36,202 bases of DNA from G963677915 sp963677915 (GTDB lineage: Bacteria; Bacillota; Clostridia; Lachnospirales; Vallitaleaceae), in NCBI GenBank assembly GCA_963677915.2, contig CAXXGE010000043.1, forward strand, positions 1 to 36,202. Reading direction: 5' to 3'. Shown in pieces: positions 1 to 10,301 of the stretch. The stretch's first letter is position 1. Every line of letters begins with the position of its first letter. The position numbers were made by a program, and so were the translations under genes. The notes beneath the pieces are model-generated. The model was not told the DNA's origin. It saw nothing but the letters and a program-made list of their open reading frames with translations, and did no database searches.

Positions 1-47
1 TCCCGACTGAGCATATCCTATATAAATGATGTTGTAATCTTTTAAAA

Positions 48-164
48 TTCGGCAGCCACCTACTCTCCCGGGCCGTCTCCAGCCAAGTACCATCGGCCGT
101 CAAGTGCTTAACCATCGTGTTCGGTATGGGAACGGGTGTTTCCACTTGACGCATCGCCACCGAA
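48..164 (-). rRNA. rrf: 5S ribosomal RNA
   Basis: Read on the minus strand this is a full 5S rRNA of about 117 nt. The ends pair as helix I: the 5' TTCGGTGGC pairs over nine positions, with two G-U wobbles, to the 3' GCTGCCGAA. The conserved internal segments CCCGTTCCCATACCGAACAC and GGGAGAGTAGG are both present. A 12-base palindrome (CGAAAGCTTTCG, 161-172) spans its 5' edge and may belong to the processing site. It lies only about 170 nt after the 16S 3' end on the same strand, with no 23S between them, which is not the usual 16S-23S-5S order. Confidence 0.95.
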
Positions 165-1959
<1,795 letters not shown>

Positions 1960-2042
1960 ATTGTCCATCGCTCTCAAACCCTTGATTTCACTGGCCTCAG
2001 AGCCTTTCGCTTCCCTCGCTTTTCAGCGGGGCAACGAAGAAT

Positions 2043-2071
2043 ATAATATCATATACCCTATCGTGTGTCAA
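2043..2071 (-). promoter_or_regulatory. rRNA operon promoter
   Basis: On the minus strand there is a perfect -35 TTGACA (2066-2071), a 17-bp spacer and TATTAT (2043-2048), preceded by an A/T-rich stretch that could act as an UP element. It would start transcription near 2036, about 170 nt before the 16S gene. The leader includes a GAAA-capped hairpin near 2017-2033 and the leader half of the processing stem. Confidence 0.85.
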
Positions 2072-2140
2072 CAGCTTTTTTGAATTTATTTCAAAGATTT
2101 TTACTGTTGTACGATCGCCTTCAAAAATCCAAAAGCGAAA

Positions 2141-2228
2141 CGGAGAAGGAGGGATTTGAACCCTCGCGCCGCGTGAACGACCTACACCCTTAGCAGGGGC
2201 GCCTCTTCAGCCACTTGAGTACTTCTCC
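2141..2228 (-). tRNA. tRNA-Ser (anticodon GCU)
   Basis: On the minus strand the acceptor stem GGAGAAG pairs with CTTCTCC and is followed by discriminator G. The anticodon loop CTGCTAA gives GCU, decoding AGC/AGU serine codons. The T arm carries GGTTCAAATCC, and a long variable arm makes it a class II tRNA of 88 nt, as expected for serine. The CCA end is not encoded. It lies upstream of, and on the same strand as, the rRNA operon, with no clear terminator in between. Confidence 0.96.
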
Positions 2229-2272
2229 AAGGTGCTAAACCTATTATGCGCCTGCCTTGAGGCGCAAAAGTA

Positions 2273-2301
2273 ATTATACTAAACGAGACTACCTATGTCA
2301 A
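2273..2301 (-). promoter_or_regulatory. tRNA-Ser promoter with 5'-terminal hairpin
   Basis: A perfect sigma-A promoter is present on the minus strand: TTGACA (2296-2301), 17-bp spacer, TATAAT (2273-2278). The predicted start near 2266 falls on the first base of GCGCCTCAAGGCAGGCGC (2249-2266), which folds into a 6-bp stem at the extreme 5' end of the transcript. Confidence 0.85.
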
Positions 2302-2330
2302 TACATTTTATCCTTTTTTTTCCTTTGATG

Positions 2331-2370
2331 GAAAATGCCCCAAAGCCTTGATTTTCAAGGATCCGGGGCA
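2331..2370 (-). terminator. Terminator after the fumarase / membrane-protein genes
   Basis: On the minus strand, TGCCCC (2365-2370) and TCCTTGA form a two-part stem with TCAAGG and GGGGCA (2336-2341), followed by TTTTCC. It lies just beyond the stop codon at 2376. Confidence 0.75.
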
Positions 2371-2375
2371 AAGTG

Positions 2376-2870
2376 TCAAACGTTTTCTGACCTTTCATCA
2401 ATCATCGCACTCATTTTTTCGCTTAGCTGCAGGATCACAAGGTATCGGTCCATATCTTCCTCGTAGACAAAATAGCGTTTCCTGTGATGTCGTCCGGAAT
2501 TATACAGCTTTCTTCTGGCTTTGAACTGGCCTTTTTTGACTGCTTCAAAAGAATCGCTGTCAAGATAGTCTGATTCTACAATCTGATGCACATTGATATT
2601 GAGGACCGGCTTTTCTTTTGAGCCTATCATTTCCTGTACGATGAATTCCTCATCAATCAGCATGTATTTGTAGGAAATAATGTTTCGCTTTATGTACTGG
2701 TACGTGAATATAACAGCAATGATAAGCCATGCCAAATCCAGCAGTGTGCTGTTCACATCCAGCAGTGATACGAAGGCATTGAATATGAGCAGTACAATTA
2801 CAAGAAGTAATATGGATCCAAATAAATGAAGAAAGGATATTTTCTTCCTTTTCGAAATTTCTTGATACAC
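2376..2870 (-). CDS. Small membrane protein of unknown function
   Basis: I do not recognise this family. The product has about 164 residues: a short basic N-terminus, two hydrophobic membrane-spanning segments (about residues 12-36 and 42-60), then a soluble, charged C-terminal half with many Lys, Arg and Tyr residues. I chose the GTG at 2870 because GGAG lies 7 nt upstream and this removes the overlap with the preceding fumarase gene. A longer form starting at GTG 2909 would add 13 residues but has no visible ribosome-binding site and overlaps that gene by 26 nt. It sits 13 nt after the fumarase beta subunit and before a terminator, so it is probably the last gene of the same transcript. A link to fumarase function is not established. 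Confidence 0.65.
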   Translation of the reverse strand: MYQEISKRKKISFLHLFGSILLLVIVLLIFNAFVSLLDVNSTLLDLAWLIIAVIFTYQYIKRNIISYKYMLIDEEFIVQEMIGSKEKPVLNINVHQIVESDYLDSDSFEAVKKGQFKARRKLYNSGRHHRKRYFVYEEDMDRYLVILQLSEKMSAMIDERSENV

Positions 2871-2883
2871 AATGACACTCCAA

Positions 2884-3429
2884 TCATAGCCTGTACTTGG
2901 CTTTTTCACTTTTATAGAGATTGTACCCTTCGCTGTCGATCACGACGATGCAGGGGAAATCCACAACTTTAAGTTCCCTTAAGGCTTCTGTTCCCAATTC
3001 TTCATAGTCAATGACTTTTGCTTCCTTAATACTGTCGGCAATAAGTGCTGCAGCACCGCCTACAGCAGCAAAATAAACGGCCTTGTTTTTGACCATGCTG
3101 TCGATGACCGCCTGGTTCCTCTCACCTTTCCCTATCATGCCGGACAACCCTTTGTCCAGCAATATGGGTGCATAGGCATCCATTCTTCCGCTTGTTGTAG
3201 GCCCGGCAGAACCGATGACGTTGCCGGGTTTTGCCGGGGAAGGCCCTGCATAATAGATAATTTGTCCCTTGAGTTCTATGGCAGGTTCGATGCCCTGTGC
3301 CATAAGTTCTGTCATCTTCTTGTGGCCGGCGTCCCTTAATGTATAGATTGTTCCTGTAATAAGAACACTTTCTCCTGCTTTCAGGTTTTTGATGACCTCT
3401 CCAGTCAGAGGTGTTGTCAAATGCTTCAT
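2884..3429 (-). CDS. fumB: Fumarate hydratase class I, beta subunit
   Basis: C-terminal-domain subunit (181 aa) of the oxygen-sensitive, iron-sulfur class I hydro-lyases that interconvert fumarate and L-malate; the same fold also serves L-tartrate dehydratase. The sequence shows the family pattern: an N-terminal beta-rich domain with GEVIKNLKAGESVLITGTIY, the substrate-binding GPTTSGRMDAY segment in the middle, and the K(N/K)KAVYFAAVGGAAAL core. It starts at ATG with AGGAGG just upstream, within the end of the alpha-subunit gene. In single-chain class I fumarases both parts are fused; the split two-gene form is common in anaerobes. Fumarase is favoured over tartrate dehydratase by family frequency only, so the substrate is inferred. 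Confidence 0.88.
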   Translation of the reverse strand: MKHLTTPLTGEVIKNLKAGESVLITGTIYTLRDAGHKKMTELMAQGIEPAIELKGQIIYYAGPSPAKPGNVIGSAGPTTSGRMDAYAPILLDKGLSGMIGKGERNQAVIDSMVKNKAVYFAAVGGAAALIADSIKEAKVIDYEELGTEALRELKVVDFPCIVVIDSEGYNLYKSEKAKYRL

Positions 3430-3437
3430 AAGCCCTC

Positions 3438-4280
3438 CTAAATGACCGCTTTGGCGTGACGCGTCACGTGACAGCTGATATTGACGGCTACTGGAAGACC
3501 TGCTATATGGGTTGGAAAGACATCGATGTGAACGGCCAGTGCTGTGGTCCGGCCACCCAGTCCCTGCGGTCCGATTCCCAGGTTATTGATTTTCTCAAGC
3601 ATCTCCTCTTCCAATTCTTTCACATAGGGGATTTCGGAATGCTCATCCGTCTCTCTAAGCAGTGCCTTCTTTGCCAGGAAAGCAGCCTTTTCAAAGGTTC
3701 CTCCGATACCTACGCCGACAACCATGGGAGGGCATGCATTCGATCCCGCTTCATCCACCGTCTTAAGGATGGCAGCTTTCGCGCCTTCTATGCCATCCGA
3801 AGGCTTCAACATATGCATCTGACTCATATTCTCGCTGCCGAATCCCTTTGGTGCCACTTCAATCTTTAATTTGTCACCAACCACAATATTGTAGTGGATC
3901 ACAGCCGGCGTATTATCCTTAGTATTGACCCTTTCAAAAGGATCCTTGACGACGGACTTTCTGAGATAGCCTTTTTCATATCCGCGGCGCACACCTTCAT
4001 TGATTGCTTCTTCAAGGGTTCCGCCAATAATGTGCACATCCTGGCCAATGTCAACAAAAACAACCGCCATTCCCGTGTCCTGGCAGATGGGCATTTCCCG
4101 GTCCCTTGCAATCACTGCATTTTTCAGTATTTGATCGAGGATATCCTTGCCGATGGGTGACGTTTCATTCTGCTTTCCCTCTTCTAGAGCACGGACAATA
4201 TCATCATTTGTGAAATAGTTGGCCTCGATGCAGAGTTTCTCAACTGTATCGATCACCTGCTTAACATTAACTTCTCTCAT
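3438..4280 (-). CDS. fumA: Fumarate hydratase class I, alpha subunit
   Basis: N-terminal-domain subunit (280 aa) that holds the [4Fe-4S] cluster of class I fumarase. Three cysteines sit in the conserved contexts expected for cluster ligands: C66 in PICQDTGM, C183 in SNACPPMVVGVG, and C270 in ISCHVTRH near the C-terminus. The start is ATG at 4280 with GGAGG 6 nt upstream. The beta-subunit gene follows 8 nt after its stop, giving an obligate pair. The upstream SLH-protein gene ends only 14 nt before this start. A TATAAT lies in that gap with a weak TTTGCA 16 bp upstream, so a separate internal promoter is possible but unproven. Confidence 0.9.
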   Translation of the reverse strand: MREVNVKQVIDTVEKLCIEANYFTNDDIVRALEEGKQNETSPIGKDILDQILKNAVIARDREMPICQDTGMAVVFVDIGQDVHIIGGTLEEAINEGVRRGYEKGYLRKSVVKDPFERVNTKDNTPAVIHYNIVVGDKLKIEVAPKGFGSENMSQMHMLKPSDGIEGAKAAILKTVDEAGSNACPPMVVGVGIGGTFEKAAFLAKKALLRETDEHSEIPYVKELEEEMLEKINNLGIGPQGLGGRTTALAVHIDVFPTHIAGLPVAVNISCHVTRHAKAVI

Positions 4281-4294
4281 ATAGCCTCCAAAAA

Positions 4295-5632
4295 TTATAG
4301 CTGATCTAATAAATCTGCAAATCGCTGCAGCATTTCATTGAACGCCACTTCGCTTAGGTACGTATCCGGATTCAGATAGACGGTGCTGTCAGGGATGAGT
4401 CCGATTCTACCCGCTTTGTAAATCGTTGACAGCGCCCAGGACGAAATGCTGCTTCTGTCAGTATACTGGCTCAAATTCTTATCAGCTTCGCTTGGCACGA
4501 TGACACCATACTGTGCTTCATAGGCACGTACAAGAATCGCATAGGCCTGTTCTGTCGTGATATTGAGCTTCGGACCAAATTCGCTGTCGCTGATACCCTT
4601 GATAATATTGTACTCATAAGCTGTATTGACATAGATTGCCAGTTCGGAATTGATGTCCACATCCTTGAATTTGAGCGAGAAGGGCTCAAGCTTTGTCAGC
4701 CTTAAATCTTCAAGGTTGATGATTTTCTTGATTGCATCGCCCCGCGTCATATACTTCACATCGGCCAGTGCAGGCAGGGATGAAGCTGTCTTGAACGTAC
4801 CGTCATATGTGTAGTTGATGCCATTGAACGAGACATCGATATGAACTTCATATGTTGTATTGTACTTATAAGGTTCAAGCGGCAGCACAACCAGATGGTT
4901 GGTCAGATTTCTGTCTGACTCCGGTGTGATTATTTTTGTACTGATGCGTCTTTTTGTGTTCAACTCCCTGATATAAATAGAATTGACTGTCGTGCTGACC
5001 ACTTTTTTTGTATCACTGTAAAGGGTGAATGTAAGAGGCAATCCAACCTTGGTCCTGTCGATCGTCATCCCCTCATAGGGATCAATATGATATCTGTTCG
5101 TCCAATTGACCGGCACATCCTGCTGGCCGTTGAACGGATAAACAAAAATTGTTTCCGCCGTCCTTAGCTTTCCCCCAAGTGTATAGGTATAGTAGCCGTT
5201 GAATTCGCTCATCCCGATATCCGAATACAGGGGATCTAAAACAAAGCTCCGTGAATACGGATTGTTGATGATATCCAGGATGCCGTCTTTGTAGTTGCTT
5301 ACAGAACGGCTAATGAATTCATAGACATACGGCTTGTCATACTTGTAATAAACAGCCCTATCCCACGGGTATTTCCCGCGGTAGTATACTTTTTCGCTGT
5401 CTTCGATCATGGAAAATGCTTCATTATAATACATATATTTCGAATGGTTCAATGCCATTTCCTTAAGCGTGGCACTGACATCAAGATCGACCGATCGTAT
5501 GCCATTGATGAAATCGACGGTGCGTTCCACCTCGTCATCCACCCTGCTTGTCTCATTGACGACAACGGTGCCATGAACAGCATTCCCAAAAAGCAATGCT
5601 ACTATCAAGGTCAATATGATGAGTTTTTTCAC
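4295..5632 (-). CDS. Exported CAP-like protein with S-layer homology repeats
   Basis: A secreted, cell-envelope protein of about 445 residues. In order I see a cleavable signal peptide (KKLIILTLIVALLFGNAVHG); a CAP/SCP-like domain (about 30-170, with LDVSATLKEMALNHSKYM and the late LDPLYSDIGMSEFNGYYTY pattern); a beta-sandwich Big-like region (about 170-285, starting PFNGQQDVPVNW); and two S-layer homology-type repeats (FKDVDINSELAIYVNTAYEY and YTDRSSISSWALSTIYKAG). SLH repeats normally bind secondary cell-wall polymer. The CAP domain looks degenerate: the usual SPGHR-like site is NPYSRS. I start at GTG 5632, which has AGGAGG 8 nt upstream, rather than GTG 5641, which overlaps that site. The precise role is unknown. 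Confidence 0.75.
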   Translation of the reverse strand: MKKLIILTLIVALLFGNAVHGTVVVNETSRVDDEVERTVDFINGIRSVDLDVSATLKEMALNHSKYMYYNEAFSMIEDSEKVYYRGKYPWDRAVYYKYDKPYVYEFISRSVSNYKDGILDIINNPYSRSFVLDPLYSDIGMSEFNGYYTYTLGGKLRTAETIFVYPFNGQQDVPVNWTNRYHIDPYEGMTIDRTKVGLPLTFTLYSDTKKVVSTTVNSIYIRELNTKRRISTKIITPESDRNLTNHLVVLPLEPYKYNTTYEVHIDVSFNGINYTYDGTFKTASSLPALADVKYMTRGDAIKKIINLEDLRLTKLEPFSLKFKDVDINSELAIYVNTAYEYNIIKGISDSEFGPKLNITTEQAYAILVRAYEAQYGVIVPSEADKNLSQYTDRSSISSWALSTIYKAGRIGLIPDSTVYLNPDTYLSEVAFNEMLQRFADLLDQL

Positions 5633-5674
5633 AGATACCACCTCCTGTCTTAATAAATGGGTATATCCATCTCA

Positions 5675-5683
5675 ATTATAGCA
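5675..5683 (-). promoter_or_regulatory. Extended -10 promoter of the SLH/fumarase genes
   Basis: The minus strand carries TGCTATAAT, an extended -10 element, about 40 nt before the SLH-protein start. No good -35 is visible 17 bp further upstream. Confidence 0.55.
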
Positions 5684-5734
5684 AAGTTGAAGTTTTCTGA
5701 TATTACAGTCACATTAAATTTTCAGAGACCAATA

Positions 5735-5780
5735 TTGAAAAAAGGCTGCCGCACCGACCTATACTGGGTGCAGCAGCCTT
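5735..5780 (-). terminator. Terminator after gyrA
   Basis: On the minus strand, AAGGCTGCTGCACC pairs with GGTGCGGCAGCCTT (one mismatch) around an 11-nt loop, followed by a run of T. It starts about 14 nt beyond the gyrA stop codon. Confidence 0.92.
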
Positions 5781-5793
5781 GAATAATCATGTC

Positions 5794-8298
5794 CTATTCT
5801 TCAGTTTCTTCTACCAGGTCGATGTCGATTTCCTCTTCGCTGTCCACAATCTGTTTGATTCTGGCTATGCCTGCGATCTTGATATCCTCTTCGAGATCCA
5901 TCAGTTTGACGCCGGAAGTAATCCTGCCGTACTTTGATACATCATTGACTCTGATGCGGATAACGATACCGCCGTTCGTGATCAGAATCATTTCATTTTC
6001 ATTGTGTACCGCTTTCATTCCGATGACATTGCCGGTCTTTCCTGTAATCTTGTAGAACTTGACGCCTTTTCCGCCACGGTGCTGGGAAACGAAAAGACTC
6101 ATGTTCGTTCTTTTACCCATACCGTTTTCCGAAACAATCAGCAGGTCTTCGCCCTGAGATACCAGTTGCATACCGATGACTTCATCCTCATCATTCAGGT
6201 TCATGCCTCTGACACCCTGGGTATTTCTACCTGTTACTCGTACATCCTGCTCGTCGAACCTGATGCACATACCCTGTTTGGTTCCAAGTATAATTTCCTG
6301 ATTGTTGTCGGAAAGCTTGACTTCAATGAGGTCGTCATCGTCCCTTAAGCTGATTGCCAGCAGTCCATTGACCCTGATGTTCGTATATTCCATAATGGAC
6401 GTCTTCTTTATGATCCCTTTCTTAGTTGCCATCAGCAGGTAGACATCCTCATCAAACTCTCTCAATGGAATGATCGCCGTTATTTTCTCATCAGGCTCAA
6501 GCTGAAGGAGATTGACGATCGCGGTTCCCCTTGCCGTCCTGGACGACTCCGGTATTTCGTATGCCTTGAGCCTGTAGACCTTGCCCTTATTGGTAAAGAA
6601 CAAAATCATATGGTGGGTTGTCGTGATGAAGATGTTCTCAACGAAATCATCTTCCCTCGTTTTCATCCCTTTGATCCCTTTTCCACCACGGTGCTGGCTC
6701 TTATAGGTTGTAATCGGCATACGCTTCACATAGCCAAGGTGGGTCATAGTGATGGCCGTAGATTCCTTTTTGATGAGGTCTTCGATATTGATATCCGATG
6801 CATCGAAAGTGATTTGCGTCCTTCTCTCGTCACCGTATTTTTCCTTGATGATCAGCAGTTCTTCTTTGATGACCTGGTAGAGGATCTTGTCATCGGCCAA
6901 GATTGCCTTCAGTTCCTTGATCTTTTCCACCAGTTCATTGTATTCGTCTTCCAGACGCTCTCTTTCGAGTCCGGTCAAAGCCCTCAGTCTCATGTCGACA
7001 ATCGCCTGAGCCTGAACTTCTGTGAAACCGAACTGCTTCATCAGATTTTCCTTGGCTTCGGCAGTATTGCTCGATGCCCTGATTGTCTTGATGATTTCAT
7101 CAATAACATCAAGAGCCTTAAGCAGACCTTCCAATATATGGGCCCTGTCTTCGGCCTTTTTTAGGTCATACCTGGTTCTTCGCGTGACGACATCTACCTG
7201 ATGTACGAGGTAGTGCGTCAGCACTTCTTGCAGATTGAGCGTCTTCGGTTCGTTCTTGACCAGTGCGAGCATATTGATGCCAAAGGAATCCTGCAGCTGC
7301 GTGTGTTTATATAGAAGGTTTTGAACCACATTGGGATTCGCATCCCTTTTGAGTTCAATGACGACACGCATGCCCTTTCTGTCCGACTCGTCCCTAAGGT
7401 CGGTAATACCTTCTACTTTCTTTTCCTTGACCAGATCGGCGATTTTCTCGATCAGCTTGGCCTTGTTGACCTGGTATGGAAGCTCTGTCACGACAATACG
7501 CTGTTTACCGTTGGGCATCGGCTCAATATCGGTAACAGCACGCACAACGACAATCCCTCTTCCGGTTCGATAGGCTTCCTCGATGCCCGACCTTCCAAGT
7601 ACCGTTGCAGCAGTAGGAAAATCCGGACCTTTGATGATATCGATAAGTTCATCGATTTCCGTATCCTGGTCATGGTAGACTTTGTTGTCAATGATTCTGA
7701 CGACACCATCAATAACCTCACCAAGGTTGTGAGGCGGAATATTGGTGGCCATACCTACGGCAATACCCGAAGTGCCGTTGACCAGCAGGTTCGGGAATCT
7801 TGCAGGCATCACTTCGGGCTGCTTTAACGATTCATCGAAGTTTGGCACAAAATCAACTGTATCTTTTCCTATGTCAGCCAACAGTTCCATACTTATCTTG
7901 CTGAGTCTGGCTTCTGTATAACGCATGGCGGCAGCGCTGTCTCCATCGACAGAACCGAAGTTACCATGCCCGTTCACCAGCATATACCTGGTGGAGAAAT
8001 CCTGTGCCAGCCTTACCATGGTGTCATAAATCGAGCTGTCTCCGTGAGGATGGTATTTACCCATGGTATCCCCGACGATACGCGCTGATTTTCTGAAAGG
8101 CTTGTCCGGTGTCAGATTCAGTTCGCTCATCGAATACAGAATCCTTCTCTGCACCGGCTTGAGTCCATCCCTTACATCCGGAAGCGCACGGGAGGCGATG
8201 ACACTCATTGCATAGTCTATATAGGACTTTTTCATCTCATCCTGCAGATCAACAGGAATTATTTTGTCATATCCTAATTCTTGATTGTTTTCATCCAT
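5794..8298 (-). CDS. gyrA: DNA gyrase subunit A
   Basis: The breakage-reunion subunit of gyrase (834 aa), which introduces negative supercoils with GyrB. The catalytic tyrosine is Y127 in AAMRYTEAR. The quinolone-resistance region reads HPHGDSSIYD, so the positions equivalent to E. coli Ser83 and Asp87 are Ser (88) and Asp (92), the sensitive type. The C-terminal beta-pinwheel includes the GyrA box QHRGGKG, which separates gyrase from topoisomerase IV, plus a second copy in a later blade. The protein ends in an acidic tail. GGAGGT precedes the ATG, and gyrB ends 18 nt upstream, so the two are cotranscribed. Confidence 0.98.
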   Translation of the reverse strand: MDENNQELGYDKIIPVDLQDEMKKSYIDYAMSVIASRALPDVRDGLKPVQRRILYSMSELNLTPDKPFRKSARIVGDTMGKYHPHGDSSIYDTMVRLAQDFSTRYMLVNGHGNFGSVDGDSAAAMRYTEARLSKISMELLADIGKDTVDFVPNFDESLKQPEVMPARFPNLLVNGTSGIAVGMATNIPPHNLGEVIDGVVRIIDNKVYHDQDTEIDELIDIIKGPDFPTAATVLGRSGIEEAYRTGRGIVVVRAVTDIEPMPNGKQRIVVTELPYQVNKAKLIEKIADLVKEKKVEGITDLRDESDRKGMRVVIELKRDANPNVVQNLLYKHTQLQDSFGINMLALVKNEPKTLNLQEVLTHYLVHQVDVVTRRTRYDLKKAEDRAHILEGLLKALDVIDEIIKTIRASSNTAEAKENLMKQFGFTEVQAQAIVDMRLRALTGLERERLEDEYNELVEKIKELKAILADDKILYQVIKEELLIIKEKYGDERRTQITFDASDINIEDLIKKESTAITMTHLGYVKRMPITTYKSQHRGGKGIKGMKTREDDFVENIFITTTHHMILFFTNKGKVYRLKAYEIPESSRTARGTAIVNLLQLEPDEKITAIIPLREFDEDVYLLMATKKGIIKKTSIMEYTNIRVNGLLAISLRDDDDLIEVKLSDNNQEIILGTKQGMCIRFDEQDVRVTGRNTQGVRGMNLNDEDEVIGMQLVSQGEDLLIVSENGMGKRTNMSLFVSQHRGGKGVKFYKITGKTGNVIGMKAVHNENEMILITNGGIVIRIRVNDVSKYGRITSGVKLMDLEEDIKIAGIARIKQIVDSEEEIDIDLVEETEE

Positions 8299-8316
8299 TT
8301 ATGTTACCTCCACACT

Positions 8317-10224
8317 CTAGATGTCCAAGTTCTTCACGTGCTTCGCATGGGACTGTATGAAATCCCTTCTGGGTTGAACCTTATCTCCCATTAAGGTTGT
8401 AAAGATTTCATCTGCAGAGGCAGCGTCTTCTATCTCTACTTTGAGTAGAATGCGTTTTTCAGGATCCATCGTTGTGTCCCAAAGCTGTTCGGCATCCATC
8501 TCACCGAGTCCTTTGTATCTTTGCAACACGATATTCGTTTTACCGATTTCTTCAAGCAACGCATCAAGAGCCCTGTCATTGTAGACATAGGTCGACTCTT
8601 TTCCTTTTGTAACCTTGTAAAGAGGCGGCTGGGCAATGTAGACCTTGCCTGATTCTATCAATTGTGGCATGTATCTATAGAAGAATGTGAGAAGCAGTGT
8701 TCTTATATGAGCACCGTCCACATCCGCATCTGTCATGATGATTATTTTATGGTATCTCAGTTTTTCCAGGTCGAAATCATCTGCTATGCCCGAACCGAAA
8801 GCTGTAATCATGGCTCTTATTTCATTGTTGGCAAGTATTTTGTCGAGTCTGGCCTTTTCCACGTTCAGAATTTTCCCCCGTAGCGGAAGAATAGCCTGGG
8901 TCTGCCGTGATCTTGCCGATTTCGCCGACCCACCGGCGGAGTCACCCTCAACAATGTAGATTTCACAGTTCTTGGGATCCTTGTCCGAACAGTCGGCAAG
9001 TTTTCCCGGGAGTGACGTGCTTTCAAGCGCTGTTTTTCTTCTTGTCAGATCCCTGGCTTTTCTGGCTGCTTCCCTTGCCCTTGAAGCCAAAATCGACTTT
9101 TCAAGGATTATCTTGGCCACATGGGGATTCTCTTCCAGGAAATAAGTCAGCTTTTCAGACAGGATATCGTTGACAGCTGTTCTGGCCTCACTGTTACCAA
9201 GCTTTTGCTTTGTCTGACCTTCAAACTGGGGTTCACCGATTTTGACACTGATGACAGAAGTCATGCCTTCACGAACATCTTCGCCGCTTAGGTTGCTCTC
9301 GTTGTCCTTCAGCATTTTATTTTTCCTGGCATAGTCGTTCATCGTCTTTGTCAATGCGGCTTTGAAACCGCTCAGATGTGTGCCGCCCTCAGGGGTATTG
9401 ATATTGTTGACGAAACTGAATATGTTCTCGACAAAGGAGTCGTTGTGCTGAAAAGCGACTTCAACATAGACGCCTTCGCTGTCCCCTTCGCAGTACATGA
9501 TTTCATTGTAGAGACGGTCCTTGTTTCTGTTCCTGTATGCAACGAATTCTTTGATACCGCCTTCATAGTGGAACTGGAGCCTCTGTTCGTCACCTTCACG
9601 CAGGTCTTCAATGACAATTGTCAGGCCTTTCGTCAAGAATGCCATCTCCTGAAGACGCTGTTTCAATGTGTCAAAATCAAATACAAGTTCTTCGAATATT
9701 TGATCGTCAGGTTTGAAATGAATATAGGTGCCGTGCTGGTCCGTACTTCCAATGACTTCCAGTTTATTCTTGACATCTCCGCGTTCAAAACGCTGATGGT
9801 GGATATTTCCATCCTGATAAACCTTCACTTCAAGCCATTCCGAAAGGGCGTTGACGACAGACGCGCCCACACCATGCAGCCCACCGGATACCTTATAGCC
9901 GCCGCCGCCGAATTTTCCTCCAGCATGGAGTGTTGTAAATACGACCTCGACGGCAGGGATGCCTTTGGTAGGATGGATACCGACAGGGATACCATTCCCG
10001 TTGTCCTGTACCGATATGGAATTGTCCTGGTGTATCTTTACTTCAATGTAGTCGCAGCGGTTGGCCAATGCTTCATCAACCGAGTTGTCGACTATTTCAT
10101 AAACAAGATGATGAAGGCCTCTGGCAGATGTACTTCCAATATACATCCCGGGCCTTCTTCTTACAGCTTCAAGTCCTTCAAGGACCTGTATCTGTTCGGC
10201 ATTATATTCATTATTCTGACTCAT
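8317..10224 (-). CDS. gyrB: DNA gyrase subunit B
   Basis: ATPase subunit of gyrase, 635 aa. Visible elements are the GHKL ATPase domain (EIVDNSVDEA near residue 40, DNGNGIPVG, and GGLHGVGASVVNALS), the transducer domain, and the TOPRIM domain with EGDSAGGSAK, PLRGKILNVEKAR and the metal-binding DADVDGAHIR. The C-terminal RRDFI segment is also present. The start is ATG 10224, six nt after AGGAGG; a reading-frame extension to 10257 lies upstream of that site and overlaps the promoter, so it is not used. gyrA follows directly. Confidence 0.98.
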   Translation of the reverse strand: MSQNNEYNAEQIQVLEGLEAVRRRPGMYIGSTSARGLHHLVYEIVDNSVDEALANRCDYIEVKIHQDNSISVQDNGNGIPVGIHPTKGIPAVEVVFTTLHAGGKFGGGGYKVSGGLHGVGASVVNALSEWLEVKVYQDGNIHHQRFERGDVKNKLEVIGSTDQHGTYIHFKPDDQIFEELVFDFDTLKQRLQEMAFLTKGLTIVIEDLREGDEQRLQFHYEGGIKEFVAYRNRNKDRLYNEIMYCEGDSEGVYVEVAFQHNDSFVENIFSFVNNINTPEGGTHLSGFKAALTKTMNDYARKNKMLKDNESNLSGEDVREGMTSVISVKIGEPQFEGQTKQKLGNSEARTAVNDILSEKLTYFLEENPHVAKIILEKSILASRAREAARKARDLTRRKTALESTSLPGKLADCSDKDPKNCEIYIVEGDSAGGSAKSARSRQTQAILPLRGKILNVEKARLDKILANNEIRAMITAFGSGIADDFDLEKLRYHKIIIMTDADVDGAHIRTLLLTFFYRYMPQLIESGKVYIAQPPLYKVTKGKESTYVYNDRALDALLEEIGKTNIVLQRYKGLGEMDAEQLWDTTMDPEKRILLKVEIEDAASADEIFTTLMGDKVQPRRDFIQSHAKHVKNLDI

Positions 10225-10255
10225 TCGATTCCTCCTGGCAAATACAATCACCATC

Positions 10256-10284
10256 ATTATATATTAGACGTGGAATTTATGCAA
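10256..10284 (-). promoter_or_regulatory. gyrBA promoter
   Basis: On the minus strand TTGCAT (10279-10284), a 17-bp spacer and TATAAT (10256-10261) lie in the recF-gyrB gap, about 32 nt upstream of the gyrB ATG. It would allow gyrase to be expressed separately from dnaA-recF. Confidence 0.8.
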
Positions 10285-10301
10285 ATAACGCGATAAAAGT
10301 C

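Noticed and set aside
1..47. tRNA, 23S start or terminator downstream of 5S
   Set aside because: The 47 bases show no cloverleaf, no 23S 5' motif and no stem with a T-run.
2079..2095. TTTGAA-N5-TTCAAA inverted repeat upstream of the rRNA -35, as a second FabT-like site
   Set aside because: The spacing differs from the fabH palindrome, and it lies in an A/T-rich UP-element position where such a repeat is easily formed by chance.
2653..2883. 76-codon frame overlapping the small membrane protein
   Set aside because: It is out of frame with the better-supported gene, rich in Cys and His, and shows no domain pattern.
9376..10296. 306-codon plus-strand frame opposite gyrB
   Set aside because: It is the antisense of a highly conserved gene. 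Long antisense frames are common here because of codon bias.
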